A DNA stretch of 60,000 nt from Antedon mediterranea (taxonomy: Eukaryota; Echinodermata; Crinoidea; Comatulida; Antedonidae): the NCBI RefSeq assembly GCF_964355755.1, contig NC_092677.1:10750601-10810600 (forward strand), given 5' to 3'. Under the pieces are notes generated by a model. That model did no database searches. It was not told the DNA's origin and worked only from the letters and a program-made list of their open reading frames with translations. The position numbers were made by a program, and so were the translations under genes. Positions 24,157 through 39,100 of the stretch are shown here, one piece after another; position 1 is the stretch's first letter, and every line of letters starts with the position of its first letter.

Positions 24157-27100
24157 GTTAGTAATATTTATATTACGATTTCTATAATACAGACAACTCT
24201 CTGAAAACCAGAATCCCCCAACAGTCCCATATTCATTTTTACCATTAAAAACACATTCTGAATACCAGACTTTCGGGAAAATCAGACATATTTGGCCAGC
24301 CCAAAGGTGTCCAGTTTTTGGAGAGTTGACTGTACGTGTTACGATGTTTTCTAATGCTTTATTTATGCCTAGTTTGAATTACAAACATGCATGTCTTTTC
24401 CACTTATTTGTACAGGAAAAACATTGACTTCATAGTATATATGTATGTTCGTTACAAGTTTAAATTGTGTGAGAGATCATGTTATCTGATGTTAAAATGA
24501 TGCTACTGCAGTAAATGCATTTGTAACTAAAATAACGCAAGAGGTTTGTTTGTTCGTACAGTAATTAAAAGTTTGGCAATTCCAGTGTGTATGATTACAC
24601 AAACAGCTTGTTATACCTATTGAATAAACAGGTTAAAAATTAAACAAATGTAGTTACTGCAGTAAACTAAAATAGTAACATTTTGACATGGATGGTCCCT
24701 AACATAGGGATGTCTAGTATTGTCATGATCTTTGTTCTTTTGTGTAATATCTAATTTATAACAATATCACTATTTGGTCATTAATGTTCATCATAGTAAA
24801 AATGTTCTCAAATTAAGAACTTAAACTTTTATTTATTGTTAAGAATTGACATGTGATGATGAGCTTAAAAATGATTCCTGCTACTACATCAGACCAAAAC
24901 AAGTCACATGGTTCACTGCAAGTGAGATATGCCGAGAAACCGGATTTGCTCTTGTGAGCATCGACACTAAAACTGAAGATGACTTTCTCCAGACGATCTC
25001 CAACAAGTTTTGGATGATTGACCGTGCTATATACAGCTATGATAACAAAGAGTGGTCTTCGGACAGGAAAACTTCTTATAAAAGTTTAGACAATGATGTT
25101 GATGGTTTTGACGAGCCTATGGTATGCCTTGGAGAAGTTGGTACAACCTTTGAATACCGAGTATGCACTGAGTATTTCTCCACTGATCTTGTGTGTGAGA
25201 GACGTAAGAACACTTTTTGATATTTTTGTATGCATTAACTTAATAATTAACATAGTTATAATGACACATACAAAAGATACAATCAGGGAAGAGTAAAATT
25301 ATTAATTTCACTCTTCCCTAATACAATATTATTATCAGTGAATAGCACACATCACACACATGGCTGTATACTGAACATATGCTATATAAACAATTGTAAA
25401 CAATTTAATCTACCACTGTATTACTAGAAAATGTTCAACCACTCTGGTGGTGAGTGAATGCTTGAACGACAACAGCATCGTTTTGTCACATAAAGTTTAG
25501 AGATAGAGCTTTAAGCTTTGTCTGCACTATTAAACTTTAGACACGATGATATCTCTACCATATTTAGGCACATTGCAATTTTTTTGGATAGTGCAGACAG
25601 AGCTTTAAATTACATAGTATCAAACTCATATTGTACAAATTAAATCTTGGTTTCCACTTGGATTCAAATGCAAATGAGTTCAGATGTGGTTGTTTCTAAA
25701 TGGATATTAGAAACTGATTATAATCTTGTTTTTTCTTAAGCTATCATCTTTCCTAATGGTGCCTGTTATGATGACACTGACTGTTCACATGAAGAAACTT
25801 GCTTCAACTGGCAGTGTGAACGACTTGGTTTGTATATGCCATTTTATTTCACTTTAACATGTTTATTTCACTTAAACCTGTTTATTTCACTTCAACCTGT
25901 TTATTTCACTTCAACCTGTCTATTTCACTTTAACCTGTTTATTTCACTTTAACCTGTTTATTTAAATTTAACCTGTTTATTTCACTTTAACCTGTTTATT
26001 TAAATTTAACCTGTTTATTTCACTTTAACCTGTTTATTTAAATTTAACCTGTTTATTTCACTTTAACCTGTTTATTTCACTTCAACCTGTCTATTTCACT
26101 TTAACCTTTTTATTTCACTTTAACCTGTTTATTTAAATTTAACCTGTTTATTTCACTTTAACCTGTTTATTTAAATTTAACCGGTTTATTTCACTTTAAC
26201 ATGTTTATTTCACTTCAACCTGTTTATTTCACTTTAACCTGTTTATTTCACTTTAACCTGTTTATTTCACTTCAACCTGTTTATTTCACTTTAACCTGTT
26301 TATTTCACTTTAACCTGTTTATTTCACTTCAACCTGTTTATTTCACTTTAACCTGTTTATTTCACTTCAACCTGTCTATTTCACTTTAACCTTTTTATTT
26401 CACTTTAACCTGTTTATTTAAATTTAACCTGTTTATTTCACTTTAACCTGTTTATTTAAATTTAACCTGTTTATTTCACTTTAACATGTTTATTTCACTT
26501 CAACCTGTTTATTTCACTTTAACCTGTTTATTTCACTTTAACCTGTTTATTTCACTTCAACCTGTTTATTTCACTTTAACCTGTTTATTTCACTTTAACC
26601 TGTTTATTTCACTTCAACCTGTTTATTTCACTTCAACCTGTCTTTTTCACTTTAACCTTTTTATTTCACTTTAACCTGTTTATTTAAATTTAACCTGTTT
26701 ATTTCACTTTAACCTGTTTATTTCACTTTAACCTGTTTATTTTAATTTAACCTGTTTATTTCACTTCAACCTGTTTATTTCACTTTAACCTGTTTATTTC
26801 ACTTTAACCTGTTTATTTAAATTTAACCTGTTTATTTCACTTTCCTGTTGATAAGCTAGCCTACACACATGTTTTACTGGTATAAAACTAGTCTATTTTC
26901 ATTCTAATTTCCTTTCTTTTCAGTTATCCGGAAAGAAGTAAAGTGTTCATTCAACTTACCTATCATGACTACCACCTCAATAATTGAGACAGTGACTACA
27001 GAATATATTACAACAAGCCAGACACTAACATCAAACTCAACAGTCAATCCAACAACCGGTTTCGACAACATCACAACACCATATTATAATGTCACGTCAA

Positions 27101-30100
27101 CACCATATTATACAACAACACCAGTTCTTCCTACCACTGAACAAGTTACAAAGCAGACAAATTGCCACATCGATGGATTTCCGGAAGACCTTTTCCTTGG
27201 CGCTGATGATCTGGTCGTCGCTGATGGTATCCAAGATCATGCCCTACATTTTGATGGTTCTGGTAACTTTTCAACATTCCTGTATGATATGCCATGTCCA
27301 TTTTTACCATATAAGTGCACCAATGGTTTGACAGTGTCTTTGTGGATAAAACCAACTCATGCAGAACTAGAAGACCAGGGTTTAGCTTATTTTGTTTCAT
27401 CAGGTAGGCCTTCATCAAAGATTCTCTGTGCTGTATCTAGAATTTAGCCAGTATCAGGCAAGTTCTGTAATGAAGTTTCACATATACATCACATGTGACA
27501 CCTGTATCATAGGCCATTAACGTTACTTTAACATATTAGGTGCATACATGTAACCTGTATATTACAGAATTTGCCTATGAAGACTGATAGATAATGTATG
27601 GATTTACAGTTAAGAGAATTGGGTGAAATATCAAGTATGCTCTTCCCTGATAATATCAATTAATCTTTCTGTTATTACAAAACATTTTAGGTGCTCCAAG
27701 TCGAACAGGGTTTGCAATCTACAGACAGAACAGAGACATTCACATCGTTGTTAATACAGACAATTCCACATGGGAAACTGTCATCAGTCATAATACACTT
27801 ATGACTGATGTCTGGAGTAGTATTGCGTTCACATGGGGACCTAGAATAGTAGCAGACGTCACAACGGTTGAATCACAAACATCTGTTACGATGGAAGAAA
27901 ACTCCACATTGTCACCAACTTCTACGATGGAACCACAATCTTCTGCTACGATGACTACCAAAGCTCCTTTTTCTGATGTTGTTTTATCCGTGAGTTATAA
28001 AAAATGTGAAAAAAAAATGTTTATACAATATTTTTTTAATAGCCATTGTAATTTAATAGTTATTCACTTTAACCAAATATTTACTTGAAAGAAAAACATA
28101 ATTTAAAGACAAAAATAGTTAACCAGAAGCCCATGACAACCTCACTCATTTTAACAGAAAGCCTATAAAGTTTGTATAAACAGCAGCAATTTGAAACCCT
28201 GTTTTGTGTTGGTTCTTTTTTGTGCTTTGAGTGGCCACTAATAAATATTCAGATATTCTTCTGTTGTATTTTTAGGCGTTCATAGATGGGGAATTCATTA
28301 GTCAATGTAACACAAGCAGTGCCATTTCGGTCAATGAGAGTACGCGACTGTTGGTCATTGGCGGTTATTATGATGCTGATACTGATGTATTCAAACACTC
28401 TATGCTGGGTTTACTTGATGAACTTTTCATATCAGACCAGAACAATCAAAGTGGAATTGACCTTCTGCATGGAGTTGGTGAGTGCACGTTGTAGACGAGA
28501 GATTACAAGATCGATTCCAAACTGGTGATTTGTTTATCCACTGTGACTTGTTTTGTTTTTCAGACTTGGATGCGTGTAAAACCGCAAATGACTGCGATAA
28601 TGGAACATGTTTTACATCTGCTGGTGACAGAGAATGCCGATGTTATCCAGGCTTTGAAGGTGACGCATGTGAATCAGGTAGGATGAACTTGATATATAGA
28701 GGTTCTGTTCACACCTGGATGCACTGAACTATTATATATTTCTTTCAGTGATACATACAAAAGGAGCAATGTTAAAAAAAACTACCGCCAAAGGCGAGTC
28801 TCTTCAACTCCAGACATAGCATAATATTGAAATCATATTAAATTATAATTTATGGGCAATATCTTTTTTTTTTAGATGTCGTAGAGTGTGCTAGTTCACC
28901 TTGTTTTAATGGAACGTGTTTAGAAGGCCAAAACGAGTTCACATGTGATTGTTTGGAAAATTGGGGAGGAATGTTCTGCGAAAAGAGTAAGTTGGTATTT
29001 ATAAATGTATAAAGTAATATACAGTATTACAATAGAGCATCAATTTTAAGATGTTTTGATATTACTTTTTGGATTGAGGGTTTTTTATAACATGGGAAAT
29101 AAAATGTTTCAATTAATGTCATTCAAAATTAGAGTAAAACTGTACCAAAATATAAAGCAAAAAGCAAACATCTTTACACAAATTTAATACAGTAGGTTAG
29201 ATGTGAAAGCATGTGCTAATATGATAGTTTAATATATACTTAGTTTTGTTTTTTGTATTGTATAATAATGATGGAGTAAGAGCAGTCTTCTGTTTGGGCT
29301 CATGCCTATTACTTGCTCCTGGCAAGATGAAATGTAAAACCTACTTTTAAGAACTTTTGCCGAATAGATATTATTATTAACAGATCTTTGTCCAGCTGTG
29401 AACTACAATGAAGATGTCAAAGAATTGACTTTTTACAACACTAGTTGTAAGTATAACACTATTTTCATTCGTATTATTTTTTATTAAATGTTATTGTAAA
29501 CTGTTGCTTGTGATTGGTCAACTCACTTTTATTGCAACCAAGTGGGAACCAAGTTTATGGTTGCACATAACCAATGTGGATACAAGCTTAAGCTCTGCCT
29601 ACACAGAACCTTATGATGAGAATGCTTCTTTTTGTGTGTTTTCCTTTAGGCAATGGAACTATTGAGGTATTTATAAATCCAGTTTACACTGCATCCAAAG
29701 CCTACAAAACATTTTCCAATGTCCTTGGATCTGGGAGTACAGCTATTGATATTATCATATCAACAGAAGACGGGAGAGGTGGTGGGTGCACAGTAGATCC
29801 AGTTCTGACATCAGAAAACGCATCTTACAAGCTAGAAGATCTTAAAACATGCATTGACTCACCTTCTTCGTGCGCTAATGGGTTTGCAATGTCAGTATGG
29901 ATAAAGGTAGAGAGAGATAATTCGACAATAAATGAAACATTGTATGGAGTGGTTCTTGACACCAAAAAGGGTAGTGAAGGTGTGCGGATTAGGTTCTCTG
30001 GAAGTCAACACCTTGTTGTTGAAGGTATGCATAATTCCATCTACTTCTTCGTCTGGGATGCCCTAGAGAAATACACCTTTAATACAAAATTTCCAATTAA

Positions 30101-33100
30101 TTTCTATTATGTGCAGTTGCATTTATTTTTGCTAGATCCGTTGCTTTTTTGAGTTTCAAGGTTTTTGAGGAATTTTAAGTAATTATTAAGTGTTACTAGT
30201 AATTCTGTTTGCGGTCTTCCTCTAAATTTAATGTGGTTCATTTCCTGAAAGTAGAATGCAAAGTTTTGCAGAAACGTTATCATTTAGTCTAAGAATATGG
30301 CGGAATAATTTCCGTCTCGCTTTGAGAGGATCAGCCAATAGCAAAACATAAAGGTTGATAAAAAAACTTTTTCTTTCTATAGTATTCAATGGTACAGACA
30401 ACTTGAAAACCGTTTCTACTGACTTTAGGCTTGTCGAAGACTTCTGGTTTAACATTGGGATTTCATGGCGAAATGATCTTGGCATTTCTATCTACATTAA
30501 TGGAGATCTACAACAGGCGACTGTGAAAGTGACTGATTTTGTTAATGGTGATGATGGAGAACTCAACATTGGAAGCCTCACAGGCAGCCGTTCGTTGTTT
30601 CCAATGTCAATCTCAGATATTGTTATTTGGAATCGCTATTTATTTGAATTTGAGTCATACAGGTTCATTGGTTTGACTGGTCAGTACAATAGTTTATTAA
30701 AATATTTACAGGTATAATTCCAAATTAAAAATGGCGTTATCTTCAAATTAAAAAAAAATTGAAGCAAGAAGCAGACTAAAACTTTATGTAACCAAAGAAA
30801 TGTGATTTGCCCATATATGTACATGATGATGTCATACTACCATATTTGGGCATATCACCACCATATTTTTGCATCATCACACTTTTTTTGTCAAACAACT
30901 TTATAATCTTTGTTATAACAGCCTCTGAGATGTTGTATTTGTTTACAAGTAAGTATTACATCACAACGGATAAATTCATCAGGAGAGATCAGTTGGCCAT
31001 ATTTAACATGACAACGGCAACCAGTCCAGTTCTTGACATGTATGTGCCTTCTAATGTTGATCCTCCAACAGTCACCGGGAGAGATGTGAAAGGATTGGCA
31101 CTGGAACTTCGTGGTAGCACGAGCCTGGAAACCATATTCTCTGGTAAGTGTGTTGACTATTGTTTGAAGGTTTGCATAGCGAAATCAAATGTTGATATAA
31201 GTTTGTGGTACACCACGTATGTTAGTTCTGAAAAGAAGTGTTGAGTTTCTCGACGTTTCGATCAATATGCTTTGATCGTCTTCAGGAGTAAAAATGCAGA
31301 AAGTCCAGGAAATTTGGAATATAAGTTAAGTAATTTCTAATAAAGCATACTTTTTACAATATAAAACATATAACGATGGATTTAGGAATTGTGTATGTGT
31401 TTAAACTTAGCACTGACTTTACTCTTGTGAAATATTTAGTTCAATTACTTAGTTTGTAAATGTAGTCAAATAACCTGATTGCCACCTACTAGGTTAAATT
31501 GCACACAGTTTTTCATCTGTTTTTGTTCATTTATATAGATGAACTTCCAGGCACGTGTATCAGTGATCCTAGCCAATGCAGCAACGGATTCACAGCTTCA
31601 ATATGGGCTAAAATATTTGAACCAGAAAATGAACCAGAAAATGATAAATATGTGTTCATATTCAGCTCCGGTGAGCAGGCATCACGTGGTATGTCGATGT
31701 ACATTAGAATGCGTCAACAACTTAGTGTAGCGGTGACAGACGGCGACGCCCGATGGATCATAGATCTTGCATATGTACCTCACCATACTGAGTGGGTGCA
31801 TTTTGCCATCTCGTGGCATAAAGACATTGGTTTATTTCTTTATATCAATGGTAAGCCACGTGGTCTGGATAATTTAAGCTATCGAAAGATTCGTGCAAAT
31901 GATCTGCACCAACGACTTACCATTGGTCGACGTAACGACGTAAACTGCATGCAGTCGCACATCATATTTGAGGACTTTGTGTTTTCTGAAAAGTTTGTGG
32001 CTCCATTTGAAGCTATGACGTCGTTTGGATTACCAGGTTAGTATTTCATTAATCCAGCGTAATATTCATAAAGAAAAACATTTTGAAACAATACTTATAC
32101 TAAGTTGCAGAAATAACACCTGTTGTTGGCTCTTAAGAAATAATAGAATTACATTAAATAGTAAATGTTTTAGATCAACAAAATGTGGTAAGATGGTTCA
32201 TATGCCTACACATTTTTTCTTTTAGTTCTTTTGAGTATAAACAAATATTAAATTATTTATTTGTTTCATTTTATATCAGACACACGGAATTTTAAAGACC
32301 CAGTGTTGTTTTACAATGTGCATACACTTGTTGGTTCTGATCTTGATTTACTAAATATTGATGAGAGTGTTCGACAAACGTTGGGCCCTAGTGGAACTAA
32401 AATCAGTATAGAGGGATCCAAAATCATTGAATATTTGCAACTCAGTGAATCGGAAATTGTGTTGGGTAAGTACATATTTATCTTGGTGGTTAAAGCTTGG
32501 TTCCCACTAGAGACGCAACGTAGGGACTTGACGCAATGTAAGTGATTTGACCAATAACATGTAGTGGATTATTGGAACAGTAGCTTGCCATTGGTCAACT
32601 CGCTTATGTTGCATCTGCATCCTTACGTTACATCTCTAGTGGGAACCAAGCTTTAGGGTGATGTCAAATTAACTTTCTCAAAAGGCACCTTTTAAACTAG
32701 CTGATTTGTGTACAAGATTAATGATTTCTTTATTTTATTGTTATATTAAAGGAATTCCATCTGAGACTGTATGTTTTAATAATCCAGACCTCTGTGCAGA
32801 AGGTATCAGTTTGTCTGTATGGGTGAAATTAGCTGGAAACATGAGCATACTTCGGTAATTTGTAACTATAATATTATATATATATAATATATCATACTTA
32901 CCTGAATAGAGAGAAGCACCCATTTGCAAAATGGAATATCCCTCTCTTGTTGTCACTTTGACATTGTCTGATGACCTTTTCATTAGGCCTATTTCCCTTT
33001 TTAAAATGTTGCTAATGTTTTGTTTTTTTTCCTTTAATATGTTTTGATGTATTATTATGTATTCTTGTTTGTTTATTCTAGATCACCTGGTATATCCATT

Positions 33101-36100
33101 ACCATTGTGGATGATGTTTTGAATTGTACAATAGGAAATCCACAACACACAGAAGCACAAACCAATATTGTATGTATTTTTTCCTATTTAACTACCTTTA
33201 GGTACACTTTCACATCAGCTTAATTTGGAAAATGTACTATCATTTATAAATATGCTTGATACACTGAGCATGTGAAAACAACCAAATATAAATAATTATT
33301 CACCATGTGGCCAAAAAAGTGCAAATTATGACTGAGATTCTTGTTATATTTTCTGCAGAATAACATAAATACAACATGGATAAACATTGCGGTAACATGG
33401 AGTAAATTGAACAGTCTGGATGTTTACATAAATGGAGATTTATTTAACTCCACTGTCTATACCATTTCTGTGGCCTCGCCCAATGAAACAACCATTGGAG
33501 AAATAACTGACCCAGGCCTAGCTATATTCAATCTTGCTTTCTGGGATCGTTTTACATACAAACGTCATTCTGCTAAATTCCTTGGGATAACAGGTAAGCT
33601 AATGATGTGTTTATGTGTTTATATTAACAATTACAAAACATGTCATGGAGATGTTGAGAAGTCATATTATCACTGAATTTCATTCATCTGGAATGTAGTC
33701 TTTGTGATCAGGTTCTGGTACTCTGCCATTTGACTTCTTTTATTGAATGTTTTTAGCACAATGATGATTTCTATAAAAATAATATAATTGATGATTTTTT
33801 TTTGTTGACCAACAGAAACCCAGCTAACATGTGTCAGAGAAGCAAACTACTGTTGGCCATTTGAGTCTGCTTTGAGCCTAGTTTACCCATACACCATTAG
33901 TCCAGAGGGAATCAGTTACACCATTGACAGAAATGAAGAAGGCAGAGCCATTGCAACAGATGGAATCAGTGGTTGGATATCACTAGGAAACTTCGATTCG
34001 TGCCCTGGGGATCCCAGCTTATGCACTGCTGGGTTCGCTTTGTCGATGTGGCTGAAAATCGGTGCAACCCAAAATGGTCACTTGTTCAGTGTTGGTGGAA
34101 AGAATACAAGTAAGAATACTGTAATGATGTTAGAGAATTGTGATAGTGATGATAGTAATCTGTAGACATAGTTGATGAAGTCAAAATGTATAAGTTCACC
34201 TGTTGTATTGTTTGATTTTGTAGACATGTTGGCTATTATCTATTTTGGAATAAAGAGTGTAGGGCGGGGTTGATCAGGGCCTAAAAATTGTAAAAGTTCT
34301 GAACTTAATCTAATGTTCTATCATTTGTATCCCATCTTGGATCCGCCTATGCTAACGAAAACATAAATATATTAATTTATATTATGATTTATTTGCAGCC
34401 AAAGGTGTATGGATTCAGCAGCAGTTTGATGTGGCGTTTGTAGAGGTGGCAAATGGCACTCACATATCGAGAGTGGACATCCCAGCTTTAACTTTACATG
34501 AATGGTTCCGGTTGGGCCTGTCATGGACAGCTACCAGCGGTTTGTTGGTTTCAATTAATGGAGAGGCATTTGCCAAGCAGGTAGAAGCATAGTTTCTTCA
34601 AAATGTTTCTGTTTGTACATTTTATTTAGTATTAAATCATTAGTGTCAAGCTCTGCAATTTATTTACTTTATCGTTGTGATTTAGCTTTTTTCTTATTTT
34701 ATTTGTATCTCCATTGAGATCCAGCTACTGATACTCATAGCATTGTCATTTTGTATCTCCATTGAGATCCAGCCACTGATACTCATAGCATTGTCATTTT
34801 TTCAGTAATTTGCTTTTTATTTACACTATTTCTATTATATCCATTATGTTGCCTTAGGAGCCGTTTTCAGCCAATGGTCGCTCCACTAACTTCAGTACCG
34901 AAATGTTTCTTGGTAAAGTAAGCGGATTCAATGGAAACTATGTGATAGCAGAATATGACGAGGTTGAACTTTACCAATCAAGTAATGTCCCAGACACAAC
35001 ATCTCTTAGTGGAACTAATGGTATAGTGCATTATTGTTAGAATATTCTAAATTATTATTTTAACTTGATTGTTCTTAAATAATAAACACCGTAATCAAGA
35101 GAGAAACATTGGTCACTAATAGGCCCACCTTCTGTTTAGTTATTTGAAAGCTATAGAAATTATTATTATAACAGCCTTGCCTAAAACTAATTTGTATAAC
35201 AATATGCATGAGATATGTTAGTTGGTTTCTTTTGTTTTTTTTATGCTAAAGAAAGTACCCAATACGAGACGGCAGATGAATATTATGTAATTGCAAATGA
35301 CATTGTTGGTGCAGTGCATTATACACCATATGAGAATAGTGCATTCGATTATATTGATTTAGGTAAGTGGAAATATGCTGGGTGTACTGGTTTCAAAACT
35401 TGACATTGCCATTGTAAATGGAAAATTTTTAGCCCTATGTAGCATTGCCTGAAAGAGGTATTGCCTGCTTATAAAGTCTGCTACTGTCAATGACGCCAAT
35501 GTCATGATGGTGACAAAAAAAGTGGGATGTGCCCAAATATGGTAGTGATGACATCATCGTATCCATATATGGTGAGAGCCTCCCCAACAACAGTTTAAAA
35601 TCTGAAACTTACCTTGATGTCTTTTAATTTCCATCTCTAATTATGATGAATATTTTAGGTGATTTTGCTAAACGTTGCTTAAGCGTGCTTGAAAGATGTT
35701 CATCAGCTGGGGTCACTATGTCTGTGTGGTTTAAACCTGCTACGGCTACTTTCACAGACCCAGAAACAAACAGCGAAGGCAGAGGCTACATTATCAGGTA
35801 AAAGAGAGCCATTTGATCGTATTTGATTTTTGGTCGTACAGAGAGATTTAGATCTTCACCAGTCCCTTTCTTAGCCCAACTCATTAATGATGATGTTTCA
35901 ATGAATATTGAATAGGCTGGCACTATTTAACTTACCGGTGGACAAATTTTAAGTTTTACTATTTATACATATTTATATATTCTTTTTATCAAATATTGTA
36001 AAATACTACTTTTCAGCCTTTTGCCTGCCATTGTATTATTGATTTCTTTTTTATGAATAAATATACCTGAATATATTTGATTTATATCGTGTTGAAACAT

Positions 36101-39100
36101 ACGTATTGCTTCTATAGTAATGCAAGCTGAAAGTAAATGTTTACAACATAAGTAGTTTACCTATGTGAAACCTATGCCTTTTCTAAATCTCTTCTACAAC
36201 CAATTTCCAAAAGTTCTGGAGCTCAAAACAACCAATCAACAGGATTTGCCGTTTGGTACAATGGAACGGTTATAACAGCAGTTGCAAAGAATGAGAGCCA
36301 TCATTGGGAAACAATGGCATCTTTCCCGTTTGTTGCAGAAACGTGGAGCAATGTGGGATTCACTTGGAGTATATCATCTGGATTGGGATTATTCATTGAT
36401 GGCGAGTTACAAAGTAAGAGTTTACTTTGTTTATCTTTATAATTTCTATTTATTTTAATTTATTTTTTATTGTTGCATTTTTATCTCGTCATATTGTATT
36501 TTTGTTAGTGTCCCTATTGATCAGCTTCGGCTGGATGGACCACCCTCGTAAAATATTGTTGAAATAAATAAATGGGTTAACTACAGTCTTTATCCTTAGA
36601 GATTACAATTTTTTCTAAAACATGACAACAGGTAACATTATAACCCTTCTTTTATAATATCTCTATTCTGAAGACACGCCTATTAAGAGGAAAATTTCCT
36701 GTGAAACAAGTATATGTTTTAACACTACAGTTTATCCTTGTTCATAGGTCACCTCTACTAAGGAGACACGGATATGTTGCTATAGGAGTTCTATACTATA
36801 TTATACACGCACTGATTATAAATGCACATGTACCTTATAATGACATTAAATCTAAAAAGCTTATCACATATGTTTTATAGTACTACATGGCATTGTATGT
36901 ATTTTCTAGGTAGTGACCTGATTGGTAACGTAACTAGTCCATGTTCCACCGATGTGCACACAAGACTGATTCTAGGCCGAAGGAATGATGCGTATGACGG
37001 TTTTCTCAGTGCGCTATTCAAGGATCCCGCCATTTGGTATTATGACATCACCACTCACAATCAGGATGCTGGTGTCATCATTTTAGGAAATGATCCAGAG
37101 GCAATTAGTAAGTAATCATATTAGTTACAAATATGATTATTGTGTTTAAAGATACAATTTGTTTAAAAACATAATTACTTAGTGAGTTTGACAAGTTTTG
37201 GCTATTATTTTTTTTTTTTTGATTTAAAGATCTTTGAGTACAATTATATGTATGATTCTTGCATGCAAAAAAATCTTTTCACGCTGGGTATGACATAACA
37301 ATAAAAATTTAGAGACATTCTCAACCATATTTTATTCATTTTAAAAACACATCATGTACCACAAACCTCACTTTTTACTTAAAATAGAATTTTGCTAAGT
37401 ATAGTACTTGATTTGTTTGTTTGTTAGCATGATAGCATCCACAATTTTTAAGCTATTGTCCTGAATTTACTTACAGAACATGCCTATTGATTTTCAGGAA
37501 AATCTATATATTGGTCACATCACAAAAGCTTATTATTTGATCTGACTTACCTGTATCTCATACGAGATATTAAATAGCACACTCTCTTTATTCTTGAACA
37601 TATCAAGTAGTGAGCCCTCTATCTCACCGAATAATGTTTTTCCTGATATATTTTGCCATGTTCTTCACTCCGAGTGTCTGAGTGCTTTCATTATAATAGT
37701 TTTTTTTTTATTTGCTTCTAGTCATTACTGACAACCATGCGGAGTTGGATGCTTTGTCACCGTTCATTGGTCAAGAGTGTAACATCATTCATGACGCTGA
37801 CTGCTCACGTGATCTACAGGAACTACTTAGTATTGTAAGTTCATTTTACCGATCATGACTGAGTATTATCCCATCCTCGAGTATAACCCCACCTCCTAAC
37901 TTGGGCTAAAACCAGACACAAAATTTGTTCATGCAATCCAAGTATAATCCCATCCCCTAATTTTTACCCTTGGTGCTCAATATGTTTATAATGTATTCTA
38001 CTAAACCCTTTCTAGAAATATAAAATTATTTGAATAGCTAAAAAATTTACTTTTATACTATTCATATTATTACATAATAACAATACAACATAATAATGAC
38101 TTGTGTATCATGCAACAACTTAATTGTGTCTATTCAAATATTTTACCAGATTAATGGCGAGGAAGAAGTGTCACCAGAACTAGTTGAAAGCTCTAAAAAC
38201 CGTCTGCTGGGTTTTATGGTGGAACAGGAGAACTTGACAGTGACTGATTTGATAACCATGTTAGAAATATTTGAATTTTTGGTCAACGTTCCCATTATAG
38301 GTGATTATAATGAAACATCAGCTACTACAGAACTGCAGGTTACTATTCTGATTTTTGTCCAATTTATTTTTAAAGATAGATAATACCATCGAATATGTAT
38401 GCCAGTGTTTTAGAATCCACATACTAATCTCTTTTAATTATTACTTGGCAAATATAGTACTTGCTTTGTTGTTTCTTAGCACGACAATGCCTACAATTTT
38501 CAAGTTATCATTCTTAAAATTTTGGAGTACATAGGTATACGTACAGAACGAAAAATTGATATACAGTCAACTCTCCCAATACCGGACTCTCCGAAAACCA
38601 GAAACTCTCCCAATACCAGACTTTTTTTGAGGACCAAAAGGTCCCAAATTTATATTTACCATTAAAAACACATTCCGAATACCAGACTTTCCGGAAAACC
38701 AGACTTATTTGACCGGCCCAAAGGTGTCCGGTATTGGAAGAGTTGACTGTATTGGTCACGTCACAAAACTTAGTATTAAAATCTGACTTTTCTGTATCTC
38801 CACATGAAATATTAAATTGCACGCCCTCTGTATTCTTTTAACATTGATATCAAGTAGTGAGTCCTCTCTCTAAGAATATAGTTTTACCTGATATATTTTG
38901 TCAAGTACTTCACTCAGATTCTGAGTGCTTTCATTTGTTAATTAAACAAACCAATATTTAGTTGTTAGCAGTGTTGTTGATAATTACTAAATAATATTAT
39001 TTTAGAGCAGCATTTGTTCTATCGTAGTCCTTTATTTGAGAGACCTATAATTATATAACTTTAATTTTATAGGACTATCTTACTATTGTCAGTGAGAGTT

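Noticed and set aside
24846-25296. Start of a separate C-type lectin gene at 24846
   Set aside because: The first codon there is TTG, and the exon has an AG acceptor in the phase given by the upstream EGF exon, so it is an internal exon of gene B.
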